From Pseudopyrenochaeta lycopersici (Eukaryota; Ascomycota; Dothideomycetes; Pleosporales; Pseudopyrenochaetaceae), in assembly GCA_003313425.1 (NCBI GenBank), contig NHZP01000073.1, forward strand, positions 1-64,000: DNA of 64,000 bases. The letters run 5' to 3'. A program made the position numbers and the translations under genes. A model generated the notes under the pieces. That model ran no database searches. It was not told the DNA's origin and worked only from the letters and a program-made list of their open reading frames with translations. Of this stretch, positions 40,296-51,236 are shown piece by piece (the first letter of the stretch is position 1; every line of letters starts with the position of its first letter).

Positions 40296-41818
40296 ATGCC
40301 GCCTACTATCACGGCCAAGTCTGGGCCCACTGTCGGTGTTGTTCCTCCTCCTCCGGGAGTGACACCAAATTTCAACCATCCAGAGTCCCGTGGGCTACCA
40401 ATCGTTGTTGTAACTGTCATATTTTTGCTGCTTTCCACCACTGTTCTCTTTGTACGGCTGTATACAAGGCGGTCTATTGTTCGTCTCATGAATGATTCCG
40501 ACTGTAGGTACTCAAGATATAAGTGGAGAGACTAAATGCTAATATAAAAGATGTAATGATTATCGGACAGGTACGTGGCTTTGGGGGTATTGTAGACTAC
40601 AAACTAATTCCAATTAGGTATTTGGAATTAGTTACTCTGTCATTATGATCCTTTGTAAGTAGATATCTTATACTTTCTGGCTGCGTTACTGCATGACTAA
40701 CTAAAGCAAGTGGCCGTAGACCATGGAGTGGCAGTGCACGCATGGGACATTCCTAATACTAAAATCAGTCATATCTTGAAAGTAAGTAACAGCCAACGTC
40801 AATATTATAATGACGTACCAAGGTCACGTTATTACCCTCTTTAAGGTGCTGAGACGATTATGTAATCAGTTAGCCGTTCTGCAAGGCACGTTCTTATGGC
40901 TTGCCATAATGTGTGCGAAGATTTCCATCCTACTATTTTATCTGCGACTGTCGCCATACAAGTATTTCAGGACTGCTACGTATGAACTTCTCGCAATTGT
41001 AGCAACATATGGATTTGTCGGTGGTTTCCAATTCTTATTCGCTTGCCGGCCGATTGCGAAATATTGGAATCCCAAGATTGCCTACGGGTCATGTTATGAT
41101 CGGAATAAGTTGTGGCTGTCTAACGCCGCGGTGAACTCGGCGACAGACATTATGATGATGGTATTACCCATATTTATGCTGTGGCATGTGCAAATCCCAA
41201 GGAGGCAAAAGATTGGGTTGCTTGCGATTTTCATGACTGGATTTTTGTACGGCCCCCTCCCATAACATTGTTAGACAAGGATTAACATTTATTCAACAGC
41301 GTCTGTGCCGTCAGCATTATAAGGCTATATTATCAGGTGAAATTAAAGGGAGCGAAAGACGTATCATGGAAATCATTTGCAACCTCAATGTGGAGGTGAG
41401 TTGTAGATTTTATTACCAGCTCCTTGAGCATTACAGACAGTAACTAATAAGCCATATTTGTAGTACAACCGAATTACACGTTAGTTTAATTTGCGCAAGC
41501 CTACCCCACGCTAAACCCCTTCTCCGGCACCATTTCCCAAAGTTACTTGGTACTTCCGGCCATACCAAAACCTCAGAAACACGGCGGACAAAGGGCTCAT
41601 TTCGGCCAGTACCTATATCTCGATCACTTAAAGATGAGGACGAGATTTCCCTATGTGAGACAGGGAATGACCCGAACGGAGGCATCCCACTGAGGCCCTT
41701 TAATTCCGCTGCGGAGCTGAGCAAGACTGAATCCATTTCACTTCACACAATCACAAGGGAAGATCAATCCGCCGCTGTATCCGTTCAAGCCGGTAAATTA
41801 TCCTCCCCAGGGGGATGA
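40296..41818 (+). CDS. Pth11-like seven-helix receptor (3), seven exons
   Basis: A consistent splice model is 40,296-40,507, 40,571-40,586, 40,618-40,654, 40,711-40,781, 40,870-41,246, 41,300-41,395 and 41,464-41,818, giving 387 aa with all phases matching. The start is MPPTITAKSGPTVGVV. Helix 1 is IVVVTVIFLLLSTTVLFVRL. Exons 2-4 give YVALG, VFGISYSVIMIL and AVDHGVAVHAWDIP. Exon 5 carries FLWLAIMCAKISILLFYLRL, FACRPIAKYWNPK, NSATDIMMMVLPIFMLWHV and an ILLAIF-like helix. Exon 6 is VCAVSIIRLYYQVK and exon 7 a polar tail after PLLRHHFPKLLG. Family members are surface sensors at the plasma membrane. One predicted intron (40,587-40,617) is only 31 bp, below the usual fungal minimum. Confidence 0.7.
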
Positions 41819-42670
41819 TGACAGTCAAAGAGTAATTTTGGAAGCCAATGGAATTGGGATAGTTTCGAATATCGATGTCGAGGAAAACCATACTCATCGG
41901 GATAGCAGCAATTAGAATTGTTGGCATATTATTTCATTTTGTGGGTCACTCGAAAGCTCCTGCACTGTGCCACGCTACGGAGCGTTGAAGGGATAGGCTT
42001 GAACAGCTGGCCAAGGAGATGCAACTAAATTGCCATATTAGCTGTAGAATTACATTATGCAACAGACTGGAGCGCCGAATCGCTGCATACGCCGCCGTTC
42101 TGCAAGGAGTTAGTAACATGTCTTGAACGTGTTCTGAACGAGTTCGCAAAGATGTATGTTGTATGACGTACTTTCACGAGCATGTGATTGCTGAAATCGT
42201 GCTACTAGGGACCCGAAGCCTACGGACGACGAACACACGAAAACAAGCGTATCAGCAGTACATATCAATCAATTCCGACACTGGAAGATATAAACGATAT
42301 GCTGGAGCAAAGTGAACAAATTCTTATGTCCCTCCAGCGCGTGCGAGATATAGTCCTCAGTCATCAGGACAAGACTCTTGCATTCGCGACCGAAAGATCC
42401 TGAACTTTTGGAAGACGGCGCAAATATGGTAGCTAGAGCAAGTATGGTCTCCTAGTCTAAGGAAAGTTGAAAAAGAGCGCTGATAGTTGGCAACAGAACA
42501 GCGAGAACAGGAGAGATTTCAACAGGCGTACTAGTAGAACTGTCACTTATTCTCCTAGATTGGCATATAGCTGGAAATCCTCGGAAGGAACATGGATGCG
42601 AAGCCAGAGAGAAGACCATACGTATCCGTCTAAACATTTATTTTATGTACCCCTTGAGTTCTAAAGTGGT
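41819..42670. other. Intergenic region
   Basis: One short open run, 42,205-42,404 (plus), encodes TLEDINDMLEQSEQILMSLQ and looks like a helical coding remnant; the family is unknown. Nothing else is recognised. Confidence 0.3.
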
Positions 42671-44057
42671 CTAATCATTGCGTGAGGAGCTAACCCGGAA
42701 CCTTCCCAATCCCCGACTCTTTTGCACGAGCGCCGCCTCATCATCGCTGCCCTCTGGTGATCTCTTTGGTGTTCCCGCACTCTTTAGACTTTCATTATCA
42801 TCAGCTACACTCTCCAGACTCGTACTCCTACCCACACCTCTATCATCGACCACCACCACGCCCGGAGTTTTCGTTCTCGTATAACCCTCAGCGATCTCAA
42901 CTTCAGAACCTCGTCCGCCCCGCTCGAAGAATGGATTTGGCTCGTTACTAATGATGACCTCTCTTGTTTCTTTAATCTGTCTGTTGATCGGCGCAAAACT
43001 AACGATACAGTCGTTGGCTTCAGACCTTGTATTATATGATATGACGCTTGCGAGTTCGTGGATCGAGCTGCGGCGTTGCGACTTTTGTACGGTAGACTTG
43101 TAGCCAGATGTCGATAGATTCGAAGAGGATTTGAATTCTTCGGCGATGCCGGCTTTTCCAGTCTTGCGGGATGTGGAGACGGCGATGCGTTTGATGAGGT
43201 TGGCCATTGTCATCTCAATGTTGAGTTTCACAATGTAGGCGAGTGGGTGGAATTGGATGTATCTGGTTGCTGTTAGTACAGAATACCGTAAAAACTTGCC
43301 TGCTCCGCCGAGCGCTAGTAGGGGAGGTTTTCACCAACAGTGGAGAAAAGGTAAGCGGGCGAAGAGCAGCCTATGAAAATGCAAAGATTAATCTTAAATT
43401 GCCCTTAAGCTTTTTCAAAACGCTAGGCACCTAAACTGTTTGAGAGTAGTCTGATATTAATTAGGATACATTCTGGGGCTGCATTGGCCCGCTTACCACT
43501 TCTCCACTGTTTGCGGGAACTGCTCCCCCTACTAGCGCTCGGCGGAGCAGGCAAGTTTTTACGGTAGGGAGCGCGGAAGAAAAGGGGGAAACTTACACGA
43601 AGGAATTGGATATCGACATTGCCGCGATGATCATGACGTCCATAAGGAGTGAGACGGCGACGATGCGCTGGTTGAAACGGACCAGCTTGTTGTACTTGGT
43701 AAGACCATTGTTGATGAGGTTTGCCTTGACAGTTTTCAAAAAATACCAGTTGAGTAACGCATCGACGAGCAGATAGAGGTCTTTCTCGACGCGATCCCAA
43801 TATTCATTGATGACATGGTATCTGGTAGAAAGTCAGTAAGATTTGATTTTTTACTTGGATCGCAGCCGTGCCGCGTGGGTCAGATTGACCGTCACATTAA
43901 AGTGAGATAGACATGACGCACTGGCAGCCCTGACCAGGGCTAGTTGAAGCGCCAAAGTGGAGTGCAGATATGCAACGTACCTATGGCTTATTTGCAAACG
44001 TGCTGGTATCCAAATGTTGAAGACGCTGATGTTGATCGCAGTAACGAATACAGTCAT
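42671..44057 (-). CDS. Fungal multi-helix membrane protein, 5'-truncated
   Basis: Exons are 44,057-43,981, 43,821-43,597 and 43,262-42,671; all phases match and the product is about 297 aa. It begins in VTAINISVFNIWIPARLQIS, then NEYWDRVEKDLYLLVDALLN, FLKTVKANLINNGL, VAVSLLMDVMIIAAMSISNS and FHPLAYIVKLNIEMTMANLI, then a long polar cytoplasmic tail. These are the last helices of a seven-helix ascomycete membrane protein of unknown function. The N-terminal helices are missing; upstream of about 44,050 the sequence belongs to an alpha/beta-hydrolase fragment on the other strand. The second intron (43,263-43,596) contains a 279-bp MITE and keeps a perfect TACTAAC branch site and CAG acceptor. Confidence 0.6.
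43286..43564. mobile_element. MITE within an intron
   Basis: 279 bp. Ends are inverted repeats of about 39 bp, starting CCGTAAAAACTTGCCTGCTC and continuing CGCCGAGCGCTAGTAGGGG, with weaker similarity further in. A TA duplication flanks it (43,284-43,285 and 43,565-43,566), as for Tc1/mariner/pogo elements. There is no coding capacity. Confidence 0.85.
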
Positions 44058-44309
44058 TGTCTATGACAGCTTCGGTATCGGCCATAGTGAAGGTATCGTT
44101 TCTAACTCCACCAAGGCAGTGGCCTCTATAGCCGCCAAATTTCTGGCGGCCATCGACGTTAGCGTAGCTGACGTTATCGGCTTCTCCAGGGTGGTGGTGT
44201 CGCACAAGCCCTGGGCTGGGACTACCCTAAGCTGGTACACAAGCTGATCCTGGCCGGCACACAGTCCGCCATCGAGGAGGGGGTAGTCCTACCTCCGTGG
44301 GAGGTGCTC
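44046..44309 (+). pseudogene. Alpha/beta-hydrolase fragment, left part
   Basis: Reads VIVYDSFGIGHSEGIVSNST, IAAKFLAAIDVSVADVIGFS, then after a 1-bp deletion in the nucleophile elbow GGGVAQALGWDYPKLVHKLI and LAGTQSAIEEGVVLPPWEVL. The 'D-x-x-G-x-G-x-S' strand, the GFS-x-G elbow and the following helix are those of an epoxide-hydrolase-like fold. Gly-Phe-Ser is visible but the Met-Gly after it is lost through the frameshift. It is interrupted at a TA by the nested insertion and resumes at 55,268. Confidence 0.7.
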
Positions 44310-44311
44310 TA

Positions 44312-44371
44312 CTCGGCACCAATGGCTGATTCTCAGTTTTTCTCCGAAAAAGGCCGTGCGAAGCACGGCCC
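44312..44371. mobile_element. Palindromic mini-element, left arm
   Basis: 60 bp beginning CTCGGCACCAATGGCTGATT. Its mirror is 55,206-55,265, with 3 mismatches in 60. Together with the central TA the two arms would make a 122-bp near-perfect palindrome flanked by TA (44,310-44,311 and 55,266-55,267). Each arm holds its own small hairpin, GGCCGTGC..GCACGGCC. Confidence 0.8.
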
Positions 44372-45738
44372 TACCGAGGTTCACCCCGTAACGAAACACC
44401 CCGCGTAACGCAACAGCCCAGCATATAACACCAACTTTTCAATACCACGTAACTCAGCCAATATGGGGAAACTTGAGGATGCGCTTGCAGCAATCAAATC
44501 CTTGAAGCCTGGAGAAGAGGTCTCTTATAGGCAAATCGCTAGAGAGTATGGTGTTGTGCTTACAACACTGATAAGGCGCAGTCAAGGCACATCCACCTCG
44601 CGTGAGGTTAAAGCTCAAAACCAACAAAATCTCCATCCACACCAGGAAAAGGAGCTCATCCAGTACATCACCCAGCTCACTAAGCGAGGCCTACCACCTA
44701 CTAGGGCTTTAATTCAAACCTTTGCATCTCAAATAGCTAAAAAGGACGTTGGAAAGAACTGGGTTGATCGCTTTGTCAAGCGGCACAACGTCCATCTCAT
44801 CTCTCAATATGTAGTTGGTATAGATAACAACCGCCACAAAGCTGATTCGTCTGCAAAGTACAGCCTCTATTTTAAGCTTTTGGATGATAAGATTAAGCAA
44901 TATAAGATAGAAGCTCCGTATACATATAATATGGATGAAAAGGGGTTCCTTTTAGGAGTAATAGGCAGGTCAAAGAGGATATTCAGTAGGGTCTTATATG
45001 AGCAGGGCAACTATAGATCCTTCATCCAGGGTGGTAATAGAGAGTGGATTACCTTGATAGCCTGCATCTGCGCGGATGGATCATCCCTTGAGCCTGCTCT
45101 GATATTTCAGTCACCCTCATGCTCAATCCAGGACAGCTGGCTGCAAGAGTTTGATCCTGAGGATGATCAAGCTCGCTTTACCTCATCTCCCTCAGGATGG
45201 ACAAACAACGATATAGGCCTAGCGTGGCTGAAACATGTATTTGATCGCAACACCAAGGCAAAAGCTCGATCCTCCTATCGATTACTTATCCTTGATGGCC
45301 ATGGATCTCATGTTTCTATGGATTTTATTGACTACTGCGACTAAAACAAGATCCTCCTAGCTATCTATCCTCCTCACTCAACCCATAGCTTACAGCCACT
45401 TGACGTAGGCATGTTCAAGCCTCTCTCATCAGCGTACTCACAGGAGATCTCACAGTTCATGGAGAGAAGCCAGGGGCTAGTTTCTATCAGCAAAAGAGAC
45501 TTCTATCCTTTCTTCAAAGCAGCCTGGGCAGCCTCATTTAAAAAGGAGACTATCCTTAAGGCCTTTGAGGCAACTGGCCTATCGCCCTTTAATCCTGCAC
45601 ACCAATTTTTCGATTTTTGGATATCCTTTACAGAGGACCAAAAATACCAGCAACTGATCCGGCTCACTGCGGCCACTCTGGGAGTACCTCTAACGTCCGC
45701 CTAGGCCCCCCACGCGACACGCAAGGGAGCCTGATAGG

Positions 45739-47406
45739 ATGGCAGAGCCTCCCCCTTCCCATTACACGGGGTCCCCAGACCCCGAGTCCCCTCAGCAGCT
45801 AGACACCCGCGCCTCAAGACGGCCTCAGAAGGACGTGCACCACCAAGCACCCTCGCTGAGCAGCCAGAACCCCAGTGGGGGCGCCCCTAAACCTCGAGTC
45901 TCTGACGCCGTCCAACGCCACATCACCGAGACTCAGCAGATCACCCAGCTATGGAACACCATCACTACTGCCTTCGCAGCAGCCGTAGATCAACACGCTC
46001 AGGGCTACACCAACCCTCAAGAATCTAGGATTGCGGAGGAGCTGCAACGGAGAGTCATCCACGCCCTGACCTCCCTCTCCCCAAGCAACTCTCCCAGTAG
46101 CTCCCGCTGGAGCAGCGATGCCAGCTACAGTAACTCCAGGAGCCCGGACTCAGGACGCCGCTCTTGGGCGGATGTAGCCAGAAACCCCCAAATATCAGAT
46201 AGGGGTATCAGCCGACCCCTGATCCCTACTAGGCCACGGCCTGCCCCGCCAGCTAAGCTAAAAGAAGACAACCGAATCTTCATTGCCATCTCTAACCCAG
46301 CAATGCGACTGCAACAACCCTCACCATTTGCAGTAAGGCAGGCAATCTGCAAGAGCATAGGAGGAATCGCCCTTAAAGACGTACCTACTGCGTCACCTAT
46401 TAATACAGGCTGGGCTATCACCCCAGCTAACCAGAACATTCGGGAGGAACTTCTAACCCCAGAAAACCGGGAACTTCTAGTACGGGCCCTAGGCGGAGAC
46501 GCAGTCAGAATCCCAGAGCGCTGGATCAACTATGCAGTACAAGGAGTACCCAGCTCTTTCCGGACTCTTGACGGCACTGATTTACCCACTACTATCCAGC
46601 TAGTGGAAGAAGAGGTATGCTCACAAACAGGCAAGCAGCCCGTAAACTGCAGAACCTCACGGCACGGGGCGAACCAGAATGGCCTTACTACCTGGATTGT
46701 TTCATACAAGGAGCCAGTCCGCTCGTTCCAGCTCTTTGGCACCAGCCAATTTTCAAAGGAAATCCACAAACACCCAGCCATACAACGACATAACCCAGGC
46801 TGCCAGGGCTACTGCAACGCTGCTAGCTGCACCCGAGTAGCCCGCTGTGTGCAGTGCGGTGATCGTACAGACCAACACCAAGGACAGTATGGGGAAAGTT
46901 GTTCCCACAGAGCTATGTGTGCCAACTGCCATGGCCCTCACCCAGCCAGCCACTCCAACTGCCCTGCAGCCCCTCGACGGGTCCATGGACACATAAGCAA
47001 GCCCACACAGACCGAGCTAAAAGCTATCCGCCGCGCAGGCAGGATAGCACGTCAGCACCTCCACAGGACAGTTGAAGAAACCTTTAGACAAGCTACACCT
47101 CAGCCCGAAGCTACTCCGCCAGAGGCTCCTCAGGCGACTACACTGTCCCACTCTACTGCTCAGGAGAGCGCAGTGCAAGGAAACAGCGGAGCTAGTCGCA
47201 TTAGAACGACTAGTGCCTCCCACGCATTTTCATCTGCTAGCAGCGGAGAAAAGAGGCCAAGACGGGCAGCTACAGGCCGAGGAAACCTCAACGTAGGACA
47301 ACTGTCTGCTAGCAGCCTGCGCCCACGACCTACTATCTACACTGACCCGTCTGCCTCAGAGAGAGAAGACGCCAGCATGAGCGATGACCCACCATCAACA
47401 TGTTAG
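45739..47406 (+). CDS. LINE ORF1, nucleic-acid-binding protein
   Basis: 555 aa starting MAEPPPSHYTGSPDPESPQQ. There is a Pro/Ser/Arg-rich N-terminus and a central folded region (NRIFIAISNPAMRLQQPSPF ... LTTWIVSYKEPVRSFQLFG). Cysteine-rich knuckles lie near residues 355-415 (GCQGYCNAASCTRVARCVQC, CANCHGPHPASHSNCPAAP). A basic, low-complexity tail follows. ORF1 proteins of this kind bind element RNA and form the transposition particle. Its stop overlaps the ORF2 start in ATGTTAG, which suggests translation of ORF2 by termination-reinitiation. Confidence 0.85.
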   Translation: MAEPPPSHYTGSPDPESPQQLDTRASRRPQKDVHHQAPSLSSQNPSGGAPKPRVSDAVQRHITETQQITQLWNTITTAFAAAVDQHAQGYTNPQESRIAEELQRRVIHALTSLSPSNSPSSSRWSSDASYSNSRSPDSGRRSWADVARNPQISDRGISRPLIPTRPRPAPPAKLKEDNRIFIAISNPAMRLQQPSPFAVRQAICKSIGGIALKDVPTASPINTGWAITPANQNIREELLTPENRELLVRALGGDAVRIPERWINYAVQGVPSSFRTLDGTDLPTTIQLVEEEVCSQTGKQPVNCRTSRHGANQNGLTTWIVSYKEPVRSFQLFGTSQFSKEIHKHPAIQRHNPGCQGYCNAASCTRVARCVQCGDRTDQHQGQYGESCSHRAMCANCHGPHPASHSNCPAAPRRVHGHISKPTQTELKAIRRAGRIARQHLHRTVEETFRQATPQPEATPPEAPQATTLSHSTAQESAVQGNSGASRIRTTSASHAFSSASSGEKRPRRAATGRGNLNVGQLSASSLRPRPTIYTDPSASEREDASMSDDPPSTC

Positions 47407-50400
47407 AACACCCCCATAGCGCCCCAGCCTATTACAGGCAACAACAGTCCAGTCTACCAAGCAAAGAGCTACGAGTATGCTGGGCAAACGTTGGCAGGAG
47501 CTCTCCCTGTCACATTACAATACTAGAAGTAGCCTTCCAGAAGGGCATGGACGTCGTGTGCGTGCAAGAACCATTTACATGTACCAACTCGAGGACCTCC
47601 ACCCACCCTGGCTATAGACATCTTGCGCCAATTAGCACCTGGGACACTCCCAGCGCGCCAGGCTCGTCGCGCCCCAGGGTGATGACCTATATCCGGAAAG
47701 GGCATCACGTAAAACACCAGACCAGAGAGAGTCTTAACCATCGAGACCTGTTATGGGTTGTTGTGAATGGAGTAGCAATACTTAACTGTTACAGACAGCC
47801 ACTTACACCAGACGTACTACAATACGTCACACACCTTGCGCCTCCCCAACACTGCCTTGTAGGGGGAGACTTCAACGTCAGGCACGAATCCTTCGAGCCT
47901 ACTGTCACCGCAGCCCATGGCGGTATAGAGCTTGCTAATTGGGCTGCAGCTGCTTCTATGGACTATATCGGCGTGCCAGGGCAGCCAACACACTGCGCTG
48001 GCCATGTCATTGATCTTACCTTCTCTAACGTCCCGTTCGCCCAGTCCGCTGTAGATGCTAGCATGCACAGCGGGTCAGACCACGAGACAATAGTAACGTC
48101 TGTTCCTACTCATACACTAGGCGCTCCACACCTGGACCAGTATCACTACAGAGTCCCAGAGACGAGCCTACCAAAGTTCTCTGGGCTGATGGAGATAGGC
48201 GCGCAGATCATCCCAGACCCGCTCGCGGCACGGGATGCAGCGCAACTAGACAACTGCGTGGCGCTGCTAACAGAGACAATGCAGCACTCTGTGCAAACTG
48301 CAGGCAAGCCCGATCGCAAAGAAGGACGCGCCGCGCCATGGTGGACTAGGGAATGCAAGACCGCGTACCAAGCCTACCAGCGCGCTAGAAAGCTGTGCTC
48401 AGGCAGACCCTCATTAGAAGAAACACGAGCTTTCAAGACTGTGGTTAGACAGGCTAAGAGGCAATACTGGAGGCATGTTATTGACAACGCGAAGGACGAC
48501 AAGGACCTCTTCAAGGTTATTGCCTGGCATAAGCTTACGCCAGAGAACCAGGACACTCCTCTTATGGTCAACGGCACCGTCATATCTAATCCCCTAGGGA
48601 AGGCAGAGGCGCTTAGAGAAGAAATCCTTAACCGGTATACAGCAGAGGATGATCTCGGACACCACCCAGTCCAGGAGTCCACAGCCACCCTTCCGTGGAG
48701 CACACACATCTCACTGGAGGAAGCTGAACGAAACACAATAGGGGTCTCTAGCACCTCGCCAGGTACTGACCGCTCTACTGTGCGGCTGCTCCGCGCCTGT
48801 TGGGTTCAGGTTGGTGAGCTCATACGAAGGATCTTTCAGCGGTGCCTCGAACTCAACCATTTCCCAGCACAATGGAAGCTCGCAGAAGTAGCAATGATAC
48901 TAAAGGCAGGGAAGACAGACCGAACGTCGCCCCGATCCTGGAGACCCATCGCACTCCTCTCCTGCATTGGAAAAGGACTTGAACGAACAGTAGCCAGAAG
49001 AATCGCGTGGACTGCTATGACCCACAAGATCCTCAGCCCCCAGCATGGAGGAGCCCTCCCAAAACGCTCTGCAGCCGATCTAACCGCAGCGTTCACCCAC
49101 GACACTGAAGCTGCGTGGGCACTTGGCCAGCACGTCACAATGGTCACCCTAGATGTGCAAGGCGCTTTTGACGCTCTCCTTAAAAACCGCCTGCTACACC
49201 GAATGGTCAAACAGGGATGGCCGCAAAGGACCATCCTCTTTGTAGATTCATTCCTCACTGACCGGAGGGTACAAGTCCGCCTGGGCCAGGTCACTACCCC
49301 CAGCTACCCTGTTGCCTGTGGCACACCCCAGGGGTCGCCTCTCTCGCCTGTACTGTACACGCTGTATCTAGCAGAGCTACTTTCTATGGATACTAAACGG
49401 AGGTTTGGATATGCAGACGACATATGTATATACCGGGCCTCGCACTCAATGGACAACAACGTCGAGCTCTTAGGAGCAGATCTAAGGCAGATCAGAGCAT
49501 GGGGCGCAGCGAATAAGGTCGCCTTTGCGCCAGAGAAGCAGGAAATGATACACCTAACCAGACAGCGGAGCAGCTATGCCCCTCCCTGTGTGGTAGACGA
49601 GCAGCTCACAGTCCACCCTATCCTCCCAGGGGGAAAACACAGCCAGCCAGCCCTGCGCTGGTTAGGAGTGTGGTTTGACCGCAGACTCACCTTTAGACGG
49701 CATGTAGCTACGCGCACTGCAAAAGCTGCCAAGGTTGCCTATCATATTCGCAGTCTTGCAAGGACCACCTGTGGACCACCAGCCAGCTCCCTGCGTAAAG
49801 CTACTATTACCTGCGTGTACCCATCCCTTCTGCATGGGGCTGAATGCTGGTACAGAGGCCGCACCAAGCCGCCCCGATCACTTAAACCTGGCAGGCCGCC
49901 AGAGGTCAGCGCCTATGTTGGATGGCACATAGCTGCCATGGACAAGATACTCGCCATAGCCGCAAGGGGCATCCTACCGGTGTGGAGAACGACCCCCACA
50001 GCCACGCTCTTTCGAGACGCTGGACTCCCATCTGCAGTAGTGGCGCTAGAGGAAGCCAAGCTCCGATTTGCAGCCCATTTACGTACCATGGATGCGGACC
50101 ACCCTCTGACCAGCCGTACTGCCATCCCTAAGGTAAATAGAGGCAAGGGAGCGGGACGACCACAGCGAGTCCAGACGAGAGTCCAACATATAGGATCTCT
50201 CCTGCCAGAGATTCCTAGGACAACACTAACAGCCCCCCACTACTCGCCTAGCTGCCGAATGGACCCAACACTCGGCATAGATAAGAAGACGGCAGCTAAG
50301 GCCTTTCAGGCATGGTGGACCCAGCTCCCACCGTTAGACGTGACTATCTTTTCAGACGGCTCTGAACAATACACAAAAGCAGGAGAAAAGCGGGTCACGT

Positions 50401-51236
50401 ATGGCTTTGCAGTGTATCAGGATGGAAAGCAGCTACAGAGTGGTCGTGGGTCACTTCACCCAACCTCACACGTCTTTGACGCAGAGGCAGTAGGGGCGTG
50501 GAGAGGCCTCCAGTACACTGTGCGGCAGCCAGATCTTAGCAGCCGCCGCATCTGGCTGTGCATTGACAGCACCTCGGTTATCTGGTGCCTTAGAGGCGAC
50601 GCACCGCCTACATCGCAATGGGCCTTCCTGGAGTGCCACGGTGCCATGGAGACACACGATATCTCTATTAAGTGGGCCCCTGGCCACCTAGGTATTGAAG
50701 GAAACGAGGCGGCAGACAGACTAGCCAACCTAGAAGCCCAGCACCCATCGCCTCCAACCGGGAAAGCCGCTATGCCCACACTCTCAGGCATCAGATCAGT
50801 TGCCCGCAAGGCACTGCGCAGCACACAACAGATCTGGTGGTTAGACAAGAAGACGAAACTCTCAAGGTGGTATAAAAGCTGGGACTTGGACTACGCGCCA
50901 CGCCGCGGACCAAGAGAGCTAGACCTCTCAAGAGCCACATTGGCTAGACTGATTTCTATTCGATCTATGCATGGGGACTTTGCCTGGTACCATAGAAAGT
51001 TCCACCACGACGACGCGAAACTCACCTGCTCATGCCAACGCGACAAGACGCCAGAGCACCTCGTGCTATGCCGCAAGACCCTGGCAGCCTTCAGCCGATG
51101 GCCACTTCGACCACCTATGCCACCCTCTAGCCGGGCCGACGGCCTCGCGTATACTGCAGTGCTGATAGATGATCCAGAGGCCTTTGAGGCATTCACCCAG
51201 CTCACACAGTACTATAGTAAGATTTGTCCACGGTAG
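47400..51236 (+). CDS. LINE ORF2, endonuclease-reverse transcriptase-RNase H
   Basis: 1278 aa. The N-terminal endonuclease (about 20-230) shows VCVQEPFT, LVGGDFNVRHESFEP and SGSDHETIV. The reverse transcriptase (about 480-760) shows RSWRPIALLSCIGKGLERTV, LDVQGAFDAL, CGTPQGSPLSPVLYTLYL and the catalytic YADDICIYR near 670. The RNase H domain (about 980-1110) has IFSDGSEQ, FDAEAVGAWRGL, LCIDSTSV and WAPGHLGIEGNEAADRLANL, so its acidic residues are present. A C-terminal CSCQRDKTPEHLVLC zinc motif closes it. An RNase H after the RT fits the I/Tad type of LINE. It nicks target DNA and reverse-transcribes in place. It is apparently intact. Confidence 0.92.
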   Translation: MLEHPHSAPAYYRQQQSSLPSKELRVCWANVGRSSPCHITILEVAFQKGMDVVCVQEPFTCTNSRTSTHPGYRHLAPISTWDTPSAPGSSRPRVMTYIRKGHHVKHQTRESLNHRDLLWVVVNGVAILNCYRQPLTPDVLQYVTHLAPPQHCLVGGDFNVRHESFEPTVTAAHGGIELANWAAAASMDYIGVPGQPTHCAGHVIDLTFSNVPFAQSAVDASMHSGSDHETIVTSVPTHTLGAPHLDQYHYRVPETSLPKFSGLMEIGAQIIPDPLAARDAAQLDNCVALLTETMQHSVQTAGKPDRKEGRAAPWWTRECKTAYQAYQRARKLCSGRPSLEETRAFKTVVRQAKRQYWRHVIDNAKDDKDLFKVIAWHKLTPENQDTPLMVNGTVISNPLGKAEALREEILNRYTAEDDLGHHPVQESTATLPWSTHISLEEAERNTIGVSSTSPGTDRSTVRLLRACWVQVGELIRRIFQRCLELNHFPAQWKLAEVAMILKAGKTDRTSPRSWRPIALLSCIGKGLERTVARRIAWTAMTHKILSPQHGGALPKRSAADLTAAFTHDTEAAWALGQHVTMVTLDVQGAFDALLKNRLLHRMVKQGWPQRTILFVDSFLTDRRVQVRLGQVTTPSYPVACGTPQGSPLSPVLYTLYLAELLSMDTKRRFGYADDICIYRASHSMDNNVELLGADLRQIRAWGAANKVAFAPEKQEMIHLTRQRSSYAPPCVVDEQLTVHPILPGGKHSQPALRWLGVWFDRRLTFRRHVATRTAKAAKVAYHIRSLARTTCGPPASSLRKATITCVYPSLLHGAECWYRGRTKPPRSLKPGRPPEVSAYVGWHIAAMDKILAIAARGILPVWRTTPTATLFRDAGLPSAVVALEEAKLRFAAHLRTMDADHPLTSRTAIPKVNRGKGAGRPQRVQTRVQHIGSLLPEIPRTTLTAPHYSPSCRMDPTLGIDKKTAAKAFQAWWTQLPPLDVTIFSDGSEQYTKAGEKRVTYGFAVYQDGKQLQSGRGSLHPTSHVFDAEAVGAWRGLQYTVRQPDLSSRRIWLCIDSTSVIWCLRGDAPPTSQWAFLECHGAMETHDISIKWAPGHLGIEGNEAADRLANLEAQHPSPPTGKAAMPTLSGIRSVARKALRSTQQIWWLDKKTKLSRWYKSWDLDYAPRRGPRELDLSRATLARLISIRSMHGDFAWYHRKFHHDDAKLTCSCQRDKTPEHLVLCRKTLAAFSRWPLRPPMPPSSRADGLAYTAVLIDDPEAFEAFTQLTQYYSKICPR

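Noticed and set aside
45598..45704. LINE 5' end read as part of the pogo transposase (AHQFFDFW...)
   Set aside because: It lies after the 14-bp target duplication, and the true transposase continuation (PEVILK) is found on the other side of the LINE.
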